From: Bosea sp. Tri-49
GTDB lineage: Bacteria; Pseudomonadota; Alphaproteobacteria; Rhizobiales; Beijerinckiaceae
Length of the DNA: 64,000 nt
NCBI RefSeq assembly: GCF_003952665.1
Contig: NZ_CP017946.1
Location: forward strand, 4,793,001-4,857,000
Direction of reading: 5' to 3'
Shown here: piece after piece, positions 8,486 to 17,124 of the stretch
Numbering within the stretch: the first letter of the stretch is position 1
Layout: every line of letters begins with the position of its first letter
The notes under the pieces: generated by a model
What the model saw: the letters and a program-made list of their open reading frames with translations, nothing else
What the model was told of the DNA's origin: nothing
Database searches by the model: none
Translations under genes and position numbers: made by a program

Positions 8486-9478
8486 ATGCCCGCCTTCCTG
8501 TTCAAGCGCTTCGTCAACGCCGCCGGCGTCATGCTGGCGGTGGCGTTCCTCGCCTTCCTGACCTTCCGCTTCGTCGGCGACCCCGTCGAACTGATGCTGA
8601 ACGAGCAGGCGAGCCAGCAGCAGCGCGACGAACTGCGTACCAGGCTCGGGCTCGACAAGGGCTTCGTCCTGCAGTTCGCGACCTTCGTCGGCAATGCCGT
8701 GCGCGGCGATTTCGGCATCTCCTATCGCAATCAGCAGGAGGTGTTCACGCTGATCGCCGAGCGCTTCCCGGCGACCTTCGAGCTGGTGTTGGTCGCGACC
8801 TTCCTGTCGCTGGCGGTCGGCATACCCCTTGGCGTCTACACCGCGATCAAACGAGACAGTCTCCTCGCCAAGGCGCTGCAATTCATCTCGGTGCTCGGCG
8901 TCTCTCTGCCGAGCTTCGCGCTCGGCATCCTGTTCATCCTGGTGTTCTCGGTGAACCTGCAATGGCTGCCGGCCTTCGGCCGCGGTGAGGTCGTCCAGAT
9001 CGGCTGGTGGAGCACCGGCTTCCTGACGGCGTCGGGCCGCAAGGCGCTGATCCTGCCCGGCATCACGCTCTCGCTGTTCCAGATCACGCTGGTGATGCGG
9101 CTGGTGCGCGCCGAGATGCTGGAGACGATGCGGACCGATTTCATTCGCTTCGCCAGGGCGCGTGGCCTGCCGTCGCGCGCCGTGCATTTCCGCCACGCGC
9201 TGCGCAACTGCCTGATGCCGGTGATCACGGTGACCGGGCTGCAGATCGGCAATCTGATCGCCTTCGCGCTGGTGACCGAGACGGTGTTCCAGTGGCCGGG
9301 CATGGGCATGCTCTTCGTCCAGGCCGTCACCTTCGTCGACATCCCGGTGATGGCGGCTTACCTGATCGTCGTCTCCTTCATCTTCGTCTCGCTCAACACG
9401 CTGGTCGACCTGACCTATGCCTGGGTCGATCCGCGCCTGCGCGAGGACGCGCTCTCGGGAGGCGCCAATGCCCGCTGA
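8486..9478 (+). CDS. Opp/Dpp-type ABC transporter permease (DppB-like)
   Basis: A 330-aa inner-membrane permease of the OppB/DppB family with about six membrane helices. An N-terminal helix (about residues 10-27) precedes the usual periplasmic segment with NEQASQQQRDELRTRLGLDKG. The cytoplasmic EAA-type loop reads RFARARGLPSRAVHFRHALRN (about 216-236). The end, DLTYAWVDPRLR, is typical. It pairs with the DppC-like gene, whose start overlaps its 3' end by 11 bp. It belongs to the transporter that starts with the SBP at 6750. Confidence 0.92.
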   Translation: MPAFLFKRFVNAAGVMLAVAFLAFLTFRFVGDPVELMLNEQASQQQRDELRTRLGLDKGFVLQFATFVGNAVRGDFGISYRNQQEVFTLIAERFPATFELVLVATFLSLAVGIPLGVYTAIKRDSLLAKALQFISVLGVSLPSFALGILFILVFSVNLQWLPAFGRGEVVQIGWWSTGFLTASGRKALILPGITLSLFQITLVMRLVRAEMLETMRTDFIRFARARGLPSRAVHFRHALRNCLMPVITVTGLQIGNLIAFALVTETVFQWPGMGMLFVQAVTFVDIPVMAAYLIVVSFIFVSLNTLVDLTYAWVDPRLREDALSGGANAR

Positions 9479-10403
9479 AGCCGCCGCCAAGCCCGGGCGC
9501 CTGCGCCGCTTTCTCGACAGCGACATCGGCTGGAGTTTCCGGCGCACACCGGCCGCCTGGCTCTCGGCGCTGGTGCTGTCGGTCCTGATCCTGACCGCGC
9601 TGCTCTGCCCGCTGATCGCCCCGCAGAACCCGCACGACCTCGCGCAGATTTTCATCGACAAGGCCGAGATCCCGCCGATCTGGTCGCCGGACGGCGAATG
9701 GCCCTTCCTGCTCGGCACAGACCCGCAGGGGCGCGACGTCTTCTCCGCCATCCTCTACGGCACGCGGGTGTCGCTGATCATCGGTTTCTCGGCCGTCATG
9801 GTCTCGATGTTGATCGGCGTCTCGATCGGCCTGGTCTCCGGCTTCTATGGCGGGCGGATCGATAACCTCCTGATGCGGCTCGGCGACACCGTGCTGTCGA
9901 TCCCGACGCTGCTGATGGCGATCCTGGTTTCGGCGATCTTCCGCGAACTGCTGCCGCCGGCGCTGCGCGATCCTTTTGCCGCGGCGGTGCTCGTTGTCTC
10001 GATCGCGCTGACCAGCTGGGTGCAGTATGCCCGCACCGTGCGGGCATCGACCATGGTCGAGCGGCGCAAGGAATACGTGCTGGCGGCGCGGATCATCAAG
10101 GTGCCGGCCGGGCGGATCATGCGTCGGCACATCCTGCCGAACACGCTGACCCCGGTGATGGTCGCAGCGACGCTCAATCTCGGCCTCGCCATCCTCTCGG
10201 AAGCGACGCTGTCCTTCCTCGGCGTTGGCATGCCGATCACCCAGCCCTCGCTCGGCACGCTGATCCGGATCGGCAACCAGTATCTGTTCTCCGGCTCCTG
10301 GTGGCTCGTCGTCTTCCCCTCGCTGCAGCTCGGCCTGATCGTGCTCTCGGTCAACCTGCTCGGCGACTGGCTTCGCGACGCGCTGAACCCGAAGCTGCGC
10401 TGA
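9468..10403 (+). CDS. Opp/Dpp-type ABC transporter permease (DppC-like)
   Basis: A 311-aa inner-membrane permease of the OppC/DppC family. Domains in order are a cytoplasmic N-terminus with the RRTPAAWLSALVLSVLILTALL first helix, the periplasmic FLLGTDPQGRDVFSAILYGTRVSL motif, and an EAA loop around RIIKVPAGRIMRRHILPN. The ATG at 9468 gives the normal DppC length and overlaps the upstream stop by 11 bp; an earlier in-frame start at 9417 would add 17 unlikely residues. It acts with the DppB-like protein as the transmembrane pore. Confidence 0.92.
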   Translation: MPAEAAAKPGRLRRFLDSDIGWSFRRTPAAWLSALVLSVLILTALLCPLIAPQNPHDLAQIFIDKAEIPPIWSPDGEWPFLLGTDPQGRDVFSAILYGTRVSLIIGFSAVMVSMLIGVSIGLVSGFYGGRIDNLLMRLGDTVLSIPTLLMAILVSAIFRELLPPALRDPFAAAVLVVSIALTSWVQYARTVRASTMVERRKEYVLAARIIKVPAGRIMRRHILPNTLTPVMVAATLNLGLAILSEATLSFLGVGMPITQPSLGTLIRIGNQYLFSGSWWLVVFPSLQLGLIVLSVNLLGDWLRDALNPKLR

Positions 10404-10435
10404 CGACAAGAAGCCAAAACGAGGATCCGCCTGCG

Positions 10436-11635
10436 ATGACCGCTTCCCTGCTGCTCCGCAATGTCCGCCCCTATGCCGGCAAGGCCGTCGATCTCCTGAT
10501 CGAGAACGGCAAGATCACGCAGGTTGGCGCGAACCTCGCCGCGCCCGCCGGCGTCGCGGTCGAGGACGGCAAGAGCGATATCGTCATCCCCGGCCTGGTC
10601 GAGGCCCATACCCATCTCGACAAGAGCCTGCTCGGCCTGCCCTGGTACACCAACGAAGTCGGCCCGAAGCTGCTCGACAAGATCGACAATGAGCGGATGA
10701 ACAAGAAGCGGCTCGACATCGATCCCGCTCGCCAGTCCGCCCGCCAGAGCATCCTCTCCTCGCTCAAGGGCACGACCCATATCCGCAGCCATGTCGATGT
10801 CGATACCGAGCATGGCATGTGGGGCGTCGAGGGCGTGATGAAGACGCGCGATGCGTATCGCGACATCGTCGACATCGAGCTCGTCGCCTTCCCGCAATCG
10901 GGGCTGCTGCGCCGGCCGGGCACGCTCGAATTGATGGACGAGGCGATGAAGGCCGGCTGCGAGATCGTCGGCGGGCTCGACCCCTGCACGATCGACCGCG
11001 ATCCGAAGGGCCATCTCGACGCCGTGTTCGAGCTCTGCCAGCGCTATGGCAAGCCGCTCGACATCCACCTGCACGAGCCCGGCGAGGTCGGCGCCTTCTC
11101 GCTCGACATGATCATCGAGCGTACCCGCGCGCTCGGCATGAAAGGCAAGGTCACGGTCAGCCACGCCTTCTGCCTGGGCACGCCCGACCCGGCCCTGATC
11201 GACCCGCTGATCGATCAGTTCGCCGAACTCGACATCGCGATCATGACGACCGCACCGGCGAGCCGTCCCGCTCCTCCGGTGAAGAAGTTGCTGCAGGCGG
11301 GTGTGCGCGTCTGCTCCGGCTCCGACGGCATCCGCGACACCTGGAGCCCCTATGGCAATGCCGACATGCTGGAGCGGGCCATGTTCGTCGGCCTGCGCAA
11401 CAACTTCCGCCGCGACGACGAGGTCAGGTTGGCGCTCGACGTCTGCACGACCGAAGGCGCCAAGGTGATGGAGATCGAGGGCTACGGGCTCGATGTCGGC
11501 TGCGTCGCCGACCTCGTCCTGCTGCCGACCGAGTCGATCGCCGAAGCCGTCGCGACCCGTCCGGCCCAGCGTCGCGTGATCAAGCGCGGCAAGGTCGTCG
11601 CCCGCGACGGCGTCTCGATCAGGACCGCGCCGTGA
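10436..11635 (+). CDS. CodA-like amidohydrolase (cytosine deaminase family)
   Basis: A 399-aa cytoplasmic metal-dependent hydrolase of the cytosine-deaminase branch of the amidohydrolase superfamily. All expected metal and catalytic residues are visible: HTH (58-60) in VEAHTHLDKSLLG, HLHEPGE (211-217), His243 in VSHAF, and Asp297 in CSGSDGIRD. The spacing matches E. coli CodA well. The ATG at 10436 begins a compact domain; in-frame upstream starts read into the permease 3' end. Substrates of relatives include cytosine and N-substituted triazines, so a cyclic amidine or enamine is likely here. It sits inside an ABC transporter operon and overlaps the next amidohydrolase by 4 bp (GTGA). Confidence 0.88.
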   Translation: MTASLLLRNVRPYAGKAVDLLIENGKITQVGANLAAPAGVAVEDGKSDIVIPGLVEAHTHLDKSLLGLPWYTNEVGPKLLDKIDNERMNKKRLDIDPARQSARQSILSSLKGTTHIRSHVDVDTEHGMWGVEGVMKTRDAYRDIVDIELVAFPQSGLLRRPGTLELMDEAMKAGCEIVGGLDPCTIDRDPKGHLDAVFELCQRYGKPLDIHLHEPGEVGAFSLDMIIERTRALGMKGKVTVSHAFCLGTPDPALIDPLIDQFAELDIAIMTTAPASRPAPPVKKLLQAGVRVCSGSDGIRDTWSPYGNADMLERAMFVGLRNNFRRDDEVRLALDVCTTEGAKVMEIEGYGLDVGCVADLVLLPTESIAEAVATRPAQRRVIKRGKVVARDGVSIRTAP

Positions 11636-13137
11636 CCCTGCAAGCCAAGAAGCGGCCGGAGGGCCGCATCCTGCTGACCGCGCGCTGGGTCGTCGGCCAC
11701 AAGGACGGCCGCCATCGCCTCTATGAGAACGGTGAGGTCGTGTTCGAGAACGGCGAGATCGTCTTCGTCGGCCACGGCTTCCCGCGCGAGGTCGCCCGGC
11801 GTATCGATTACGGCCATGCTCTGATCGGGCCGGGCTTCATCGATTGCGATGCGCTCTCGGATCTCGACACCACCATCCTCGGCTATGACAACCAGCCGGC
11901 CTGGAAGAAGGGTCGCGTCTGGCCGCGCAGCTATCTCGAGGCCGGCCCTTACGAGATGTATTCGCGCGAGGAGCTGGCCTTCCAGAAGCGCTATGCCTTC
12001 TCCCAGCTGATCCGCAACGGCATCACCACGGCGCTGCCGATCGCTTCGCTGTTCTACCGCGCCTGGGGCGAGACGGTGCAGGAGTTCGAAGACGCGGCGG
12101 AAGCGGCCGCCGATCTCGGCCTGCGCGCCTATCTCGGCCCGGCCTATCGCGCCGGCAACCAGCTGGTCGAGGCGGACGGGCGCATCGTCACCCATTACGA
12201 CGAGCCCCGCGGCCTCGCCGAGCTCGACGCCGCCATCGATTTCGCTGGGCGTCATGAAGGCGCGGCCGGCGGGCTGATCCGGGCGATGTTCGCGCCCGAC
12301 CGTATCGAGACCTCGACGGCCGAGCTGCTGCGCCGCACCGCCGCCGCGGCGCGCGAACTCGATAGTCCTGTCCGGCTCCACTGCTGCCAGTCGAAGATCG
12401 AATATGATCTCGTCCTCGCCCAGCACGGCATGAGCTCGCCGGAATGGCTGGAGAGCCTCGGCTTCCTCGACGAGCGCTGCCTGCTGCCGCATGGCACGGT
12501 CGTCTCCGGCAGCCGCCTGGTCGACCGCCCTGGCCGCGACCTCGAAATCATCCGCGATTCCGGTGCGAGCATCGTCCATTGCCCGCTGGTCTCGGGCCGG
12601 CATGGCGGCACCATCAACCATTTCGGCAGCTACCGCGCCATGGGCCTCAACATCGCCATGGGGACCGATACCGCCCCGCCGGACATGGTGACGAACCTGC
12701 AGGTCGGCATGATCCTCGCCCGCACCATGGCCGGCAATGTCGGCGCCGTACGTTCCGAGGATTATTACGACGCCGCTACCATCGGTGGCGCGAACGCGCT
12801 GCAGCGGCCCGATCTCGGCCGTCTCCAGCCCGGCTCCCGCGCCGACATCACCGTCTTCGACTTTGACCGGCCGCATAGCGGGCAGGTGATCGATCCCATC
12901 CAGACGATGATGCTGACCGGCCATGGTCGCGACTTCGTGGCGGTGGTGATCGACGGCCGCTTCGTCATGGAGAACCGGGCCATTCCCGGCCAGGACGAAG
13001 CCGCCGACAACATCCGCGCCCAGAAGCAGTTCGAAGGCGTGATGGCGCGCTATCCGGAGCGCACCCTGGGGCACCCGCCGATGAGCGAGATCTTCTCGTC
13101 CAGCTACGCGATCGAACGCCAGGAGGACGCCGCGTGA
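11632..13137 (+). CDS. Amidohydrolase/chlorohydrolase-family protein with altered metal site
   Basis: A 501-aa protein of the ATZ/TRZ-like amidohydrolase group, starting with GTG at 11632 in a GTGA overlap with the preceding gene. The fold markers are clear: the N-terminal beta sandwich, LIGPGFIDCDALSDLD (about 65-79), LHCCQ (249-253), LLPHGTVVSG with His287, and MGTDTAPPDM with Asp346. However, the HxH that normally follows PGFID reads DAL (73-75), and the Glu of HxxE is Gln253. It may use another metal arrangement or none, or belong to a subfamily with this signature. Its frame happens to stay open far upstream through the previous gene; that extension is not coding. Confidence 0.85.
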   Translation: MTLQAKKRPEGRILLTARWVVGHKDGRHRLYENGEVVFENGEIVFVGHGFPREVARRIDYGHALIGPGFIDCDALSDLDTTILGYDNQPAWKKGRVWPRSYLEAGPYEMYSREELAFQKRYAFSQLIRNGITTALPIASLFYRAWGETVQEFEDAAEAAADLGLRAYLGPAYRAGNQLVEADGRIVTHYDEPRGLAELDAAIDFAGRHEGAAGGLIRAMFAPDRIETSTAELLRRTAAAARELDSPVRLHCCQSKIEYDLVLAQHGMSSPEWLESLGFLDERCLLPHGTVVSGSRLVDRPGRDLEIIRDSGASIVHCPLVSGRHGGTINHFGSYRAMGLNIAMGTDTAPPDMVTNLQVGMILARTMAGNVGAVRSEDYYDAATIGGANALQRPDLGRLQPGSRADITVFDFDRPHSGQVIDPIQTMMLTGHGRDFVAVVIDGRFVMENRAIPGQDEAADNIRAQKQFEGVMARYPERTLGHPPMSEIFSSSYAIERQEDAA

Positions 13138-14117
13138 ACGCCCAGCCAGCGCTGCTCTCGGTTCGCGACCTGCGCATCGTCTTCGACGGGCGGCGTGGCC
13201 CGCTGACGGCGCTCGACGGCGTCTCTTTCGAGATCGCACCGGGCGAAATCCTCGGAGTGGTCGGCGAGTCCGGCGCCGGTAAGTCATTGACCGGAACGGC
13301 GGTGATCGGCCTGCTCGATCCGCCGGGACGCCTGGCTGGCGGCGAGATCAGGCTGTCGGGCCAGCGCATCGACAACCTGCCGGCCGAGGCGATGCGCAAG
13401 CTGCGCGGCCGCCGGATCGGCGCGATCTTCCAGGATCCGCTGACCTCGCTGCACCCGCTGCTGACCGTCGGCGAACAACTGGTCGAGACCATCACCACGC
13501 ATCTGCCGGTCGGCAAGGCGGAAGCGCGCAAGCGGGCGCTCGATCTGCTCAAGGAGGTCGGCATTCCCGCGGCCGAGACGCGGATCGACCATTACCCGCA
13601 CCAGTTCTCCGGGGGCATGCGCCAGCGCGTCGTCATTGCGCTCGCGCTCTGCGCCGAGCCGACGCTGATCATCGCCGACGAGCCGACGACGGCGCTCGAT
13701 GTCTCCATCCAGGCGCAGATCACCACCTTGCTGAAGCGGCTCTGCCGCGAGCATGGCACCGCGATCATGCTGGTGACCCATGACATGGGCGTGATCGCCG
13801 AGACCGCCGACCGCGTCGCCGTGATGTATGCCGGGCGCGTCGTCGAGATCGGTCCGGTCGAGGAGGTGACGCGTCGGCCACGCCATCCTTACACCGCCGG
13901 CTTGATGGCCTCGATCCCGAGCGTGCATCGCCGCAATGCGCAGCTCAACCAGATCGACGGCTCGATGCCGCGGCTGAATGCCATTCCCGCCGGCTGCGCC
14001 TTCAACCCGCGCTGCGGCTTCGCCACGGATCTCTGCCGCGAGACCAAGCCCGGCCTGCCGATCTCTGGCCATGCCGCCGCCTGCCATTTCCCGCTGCGGG
14101 AGATGGCCCATGGTTGA
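13134..14117 (+). CDS. Opp/Dpp ABC transporter ATP-binding protein (DppD-like)
   Basis: A 327-aa ATPase that powers the transporter. Walker A is GESGAGKS (44-51), the Q-loop region is AIFQDPLTSLHP, the signature is FSGGMRQR (about 158-165), Walker B is LIIADEPTTALD (178-189) and the switch His lies in LVTHDMGV. The C-terminal oligopeptide-type extension with CAFNPRCGFATDLC may hold an Fe-S cluster as in DppD relatives. The GTG start overlaps the preceding stop (GTGA), and the 3' end overlaps the DppF-like gene by 8 bp. Confidence 0.93.
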   Translation: MNAQPALLSVRDLRIVFDGRRGPLTALDGVSFEIAPGEILGVVGESGAGKSLTGTAVIGLLDPPGRLAGGEIRLSGQRIDNLPAEAMRKLRGRRIGAIFQDPLTSLHPLLTVGEQLVETITTHLPVGKAEARKRALDLLKEVGIPAAETRIDHYPHQFSGGMRQRVVIALALCAEPTLIIADEPTTALDVSIQAQITTLLKRLCREHGTAIMLVTHDMGVIAETADRVAVMYAGRVVEIGPVEEVTRRPRHPYTAGLMASIPSVHRRNAQLNQIDGSMPRLNAIPAGCAFNPRCGFATDLCRETKPGLPISGHAAACHFPLREMAHG

Positions 14118-15078
14118 GGCGAACACCATCCTCGAAGTCTCCGCCGCCTCCTGCCGCTTCGACGTCTCGGCACCGGCCTTGTCGCGGCTGTTTTCGCATG
14201 AGCCACGCCGCGTGCTACGCGCTGTCGAGAACGTCTCGTTCAGCGTCCAGCGCGGCACCACCTTCAGCATCGTCGGCGAGTCCGGCTGCGGGAAGTCGAC
14301 GCTGGCGCGCATGGTCGTCGGGCTGCAGAGGCCGACGCAGGGCATGCTGGATTTCAAGGACATCAAGCGCGCCGACGGCTCGGTCGGGCCGCCGCGCGTG
14401 CAGATGATCTTCCAGGACCCCTATGCCTCGCTCAATCCGCGCTGGCGCGTCGGCGATATCATCGCCGAGCCGATCCGCGAACTGAAGCTGCGCAAGGACG
14501 AGAGCGAGACGGCGACCCGCGTCGGCGACCTGCTGGAGATCGTCGGCCTGTCGCGAGCGGATGCGAGTCGCTTCCCGCATGAGTTCTCCGGTGGCCAGCG
14601 CCAGCGCATCTCGATCGCTCGGGCGCTGGCGACCGAGGCGGACTTCCTGGTCTGCGACGAGCCGACCTCGGCGCTCGACGTCTCCGTGCAGGCGCAGATC
14701 CTCAATTTGATGGTCCGGCTGCAGAAGGAGTTCGGGCTGACCTATCTCTTCATCAGCCATAATCTCTCGGTGGTCCGGCACATGTCGGACCATCTCGCGA
14801 TCATGTATCTCGGCCGCTTCGTCGAGAGCGGGCCGGCGGAAGAGGTCTTCGCCCGGCCGCGCCATCCCTATACGCGGCTCCTGCTCGACACGATCCCCGA
14901 CGTTGAAAAGCCGAACCGCGAGCGCCGGCCGATGTCGGGCGAGGTGCCGAGCCCGATCGCGCCGCCGCCGGGCTGCGCCTTCCATCCGCGCTGCGTGCAG
15001 GCGGTCGAGCGCTGCCGTGTCGAGGCACCGGCGCTGCGCCGCGAAGGCGCGCTCGAAATCGCCTGTCACCTCGCTTGA
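14110..15078 (+). CDS. Opp/Dpp ABC transporter ATP-binding protein (DppF-like)
   Basis: A 322-aa partner ATPase. Walker A is VGESGCGKST (about 55-64), MIFQDPYASLNPRW is the DppF-type Q loop, EFSGGQRQR is the signature, and LVCDEPTSALD is Walker B, with FISHNLSVV as the switch region. The C-terminal GCAFHPRCVQAVERC cysteines match the DppD/OppF tail. The ATG at 14110 overlaps the DppD-like stop by 8 bp; an earlier in-frame ATG at 13978 would lie within the upstream gene. This gene ends the complete transporter operon that begins at 6750. Confidence 0.93.
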   Translation: MVEANTILEVSAASCRFDVSAPALSRLFSHEPRRVLRAVENVSFSVQRGTTFSIVGESGCGKSTLARMVVGLQRPTQGMLDFKDIKRADGSVGPPRVQMIFQDPYASLNPRWRVGDIIAEPIRELKLRKDESETATRVGDLLEIVGLSRADASRFPHEFSGGQRQRISIARALATEADFLVCDEPTSALDVSVQAQILNLMVRLQKEFGLTYLFISHNLSVVRHMSDHLAIMYLGRFVESGPAEEVFARPRHPYTRLLLDTIPDVEKPNRERRPMSGEVPSPIAPPPGCAFHPRCVQAVERCRVEAPALRREGALEIACHLA

Positions 15079-15108
15079 ACGACTTTCGTCCGATCACGGA
15101 ACTGCGCC

Positions 15109-15318
15109 GTCATTCCGGGGCGCCGCGAAGTGGTGAGCCCGGAACCCATGAACACGACGCTGGTCCAGCTCGTCATGCTCGCCCTTGTGGCGAGCATCCA
15201 CGTCTTGAGCGCCGTCTTGCCCAAATGAAGATGTGGATGGTCGGGACAAGCCCGACCATGACGGGAAGGTCGTGTTCATGGGTTCCGGGCTCTTCGCTGC
15301 GCGAAGCCCCGGAAAGAC
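15109..15318. repeat. Nested palindromic intergenic repeat, copy 2, with internal hairpins
   Basis: The outer arms GTCATTCCGGGGC (15109-15121) and 15306-15318 match with one mismatch. A perfect 24-bp arm pair lies at 15135-15158 and 15269-15292. Inside are further hairpins, including ATGCTCGCC-CTTGT-GGCGAGCAT at 15175-15197 and TGGTCGGG/CCCGACCA near 15238-15258. The ends match copy 1 at 8326-8455, but the centre is longer and different. It lies between two convergent genes. No transposase is present, so mobility would have to be supplied in trans. Confidence 0.8.
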
Positions 15319-15327
15319 GGCCGAAGC

Positions 15328-17031
15328 TCAGCAGAAGTCGAAATCGACGCCTTCATCGGCCTGGAGCACGTGCGCGTCATAAAGCCGGTCATACCCACGG
15401 CGCGCCTTCGCGGGCGGTTGAGACAGTGCGGCCCGGCGCGCCGCGAGCTCGGCCTCGTCGACCGGCAAGTCGAGCCGCCGCTCGGCAACGCTGAGCCTGA
15501 TCCGGTCGCCGTTGCGGACCAGCGCGAGCGGGCCGCCGACCGCCGCTTCCGGTGCGACATGCAGCACGATCGCGCCATAGGCGGTGCCGGACATGCGGGC
15601 GTCGGAGATGCGGACCATGTCCTTGACGCCCTTGGACGCGAGCTTGCGCGGGATCGGCAGATAGCCGGCTTCCGGCATGGCGGCGGCGCTCTTGGGACCG
15701 GCATTCTGCAGAACGAGAATGTCGTCGGCCGTGACGTCGAGATCGGGATCGTCGATGCGGGCGGAGAGGTCTTCCAATGACGAGAAGACGACGGCGCGGC
15801 CCTCATGCTCGAGCAGGCGCTTCTCGGCCGCAGCCCGTTTCACAATGGCGCCGCGCGGCGCAAGCGAGCCGAACACCGCGACGAGCCCGCCATCGGGATC
15901 GACCGGGTCCTGGCGCGAGCGGATGATCGTGCGGTCGAGCTGGTCGAGCAGGGGTTCGTCGATCAATTCGCCCAGCGTCTTGCCGGTGATCGTCATGCAG
16001 TCGAGATGGAGCAGGTCCCGGAGTTCGCGGAGCACAGCCGGCACGCCGCCGCCGGCGAAGAAGTCTTCCATGTAGTTGTCGCCGACCGGCTTCAGGTTCA
16101 CCAGCACCGGCGTCTCGTCGGAGAGCTGGTTGAGGCGATTGAGGTCGACCTTGATGCCGGCGCGGCGAGCGATGGCGGTGAGGTGGACCACCGCATTGGT
16201 CGAGCCGGAGATCGCCAGCAGCACGCGCCAGGCATTCTCGATCGCCTGCTCGGTGACGATCTGGCGCGGAAGCAGGGTTTGCGTGCCGATCAATGCGACG
16301 GCGCGTTTGCCGCTTTCCTCGGCGCAGCGCAGCCGGTCGGCGTGGACGGCGGGGATCGCAGCCGAGCGCGGCAGGGCCAAGCCCAGCGTCTCGGCGATGC
16401 AGGCCATGGTCGAGGCGGTGCCCATCACGGCACAGGTGCCGGCGGTGGTGGCGAGCCGGCCCTCGACCATGTCGATCTCTTCCTGGTCGACGTCACCAGC
16501 GCGGAAGCGGGCCCAGAAGCGGCGGCAATCGGTGCAGGCGCCGAGCCGCTCGCCCTTATGGCGGCCGGTCGACATCGGCCCGGCGACGAGCTCGACGGTC
16601 GGGACATTGGCCGAGAGCGCCGCCATTAACTGCGCCGGCACGGTCTTGTCGCATCCGCCCATCAGCACGACGGCGTCGATCGGCTGGGCCCGGATCATCT
16701 CCTCCGTGCCCATCGCCATCAGGTTGCGGAACTTCAGGCTGGTCGGGTTGAGGAAGACCTCGCCGAGCGAGATCGTCGGGAATTCGACCGGCAGGCCACC
16801 GGCCATCAGCACGCCGCGCTTCACCGCCTCCAGCAGTTCGGGGAAGTGCCGGTGGCAGTTGTTGAAGCCGCTATAGGTGTTGGCGATGCCGACGATCGGA
16901 CGCGCCAGCGCCTCGTCGGAATAGCCCATCGAGCGGGCGAAGGAGCGGCGCAGATAAGCGGCGAAGTCCGGGTCGCCATAGTTGGTCAGCCCGCCGGCGA
17001 TGCCGCGTCCCTTAGGCTTCTCGCCTGCCAT
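15328..17031 (-). CDS. IlvD/Edd-family dehydratase
   Basis: A 567-aa Fe-S dehydratase of the dihydroxy-acid/sugar-acid dehydratase family, which removes water from a 2,3-dihydroxy acid. Three candidate cluster cysteines are present: Cys59 (FNNCHRHF), Cys127 (MGGCDKT) and Cys200 (TAGTCAVMGTAST). Length fits the sugar-acid dehydratases (arabonate, xylonate type) as well as DHAD. The absence of other ilv genes and the linkage to an SBP/GGT operon argue for a catabolic sugar-acid or dihydroxy-acid substrate rather than branched-chain synthesis. The ATG at 17031 follows GGGAG. It is the last gene of the operon reading from about 21.2 kb. Confidence 0.88.
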   Translation of the reverse strand: MAGEKPKGRGIAGGLTNYGDPDFAAYLRRSFARSMGYSDEALARPIVGIANTYSGFNNCHRHFPELLEAVKRGVLMAGGLPVEFPTISLGEVFLNPTSLKFRNLMAMGTEEMIRAQPIDAVVLMGGCDKTVPAQLMAALSANVPTVELVAGPMSTGRHKGERLGACTDCRRFWARFRAGDVDQEEIDMVEGRLATTAGTCAVMGTASTMACIAETLGLALPRSAAIPAVHADRLRCAEESGKRAVALIGTQTLLPRQIVTEQAIENAWRVLLAISGSTNAVVHLTAIARRAGIKVDLNRLNQLSDETPVLVNLKPVGDNYMEDFFAGGGVPAVLRELRDLLHLDCMTITGKTLGELIDEPLLDQLDRTIIRSRQDPVDPDGGLVAVFGSLAPRGAIVKRAAAEKRLLEHEGRAVVFSSLEDLSARIDDPDLDVTADDILVLQNAGPKSAAAMPEAGYLPIPRKLASKGVKDMVRISDARMSGTAYGAIVLHVAPEAAVGGPLALVRNGDRIRLSVAERRLDLPVDEAELAARRAALSQPPAKARRGYDRLYDAHVLQADEGVDFDFC

Positions 17032-17124
17032 GCCCGCTTCTCCCTGGATTTGTTCTGAGGAGAAGCTTGCCGGGATCGCCGGCGCTGTCGAGGCCGCCCG
17101 ATGCAGGACGGCCTCGCACTGGGT

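Noticed and set aside
10819..11631. Upstream in-frame extension of the second amidohydrolase
   Set aside because: It overlaps the CodA-like gene in another frame and is Arg-rich nonsense; the GTG at 11632 in a GTGA overlap is the natural start.
11482..13287. 601-codon open frame on the minus strand opposite the second amidohydrolase
   Set aside because: No domain is recognisable, the composition is shadow-like, and the plus strand carries a gene coupled on both sides by GTGA overlaps.
15079..15327. Possible non-coding RNA or insertion-sequence remnant in the hairpin-rich gap
   Set aside because: The structure is explained by the nested palindromic repeat shared with 8326-8455; no promoter or transposase fragment is seen.
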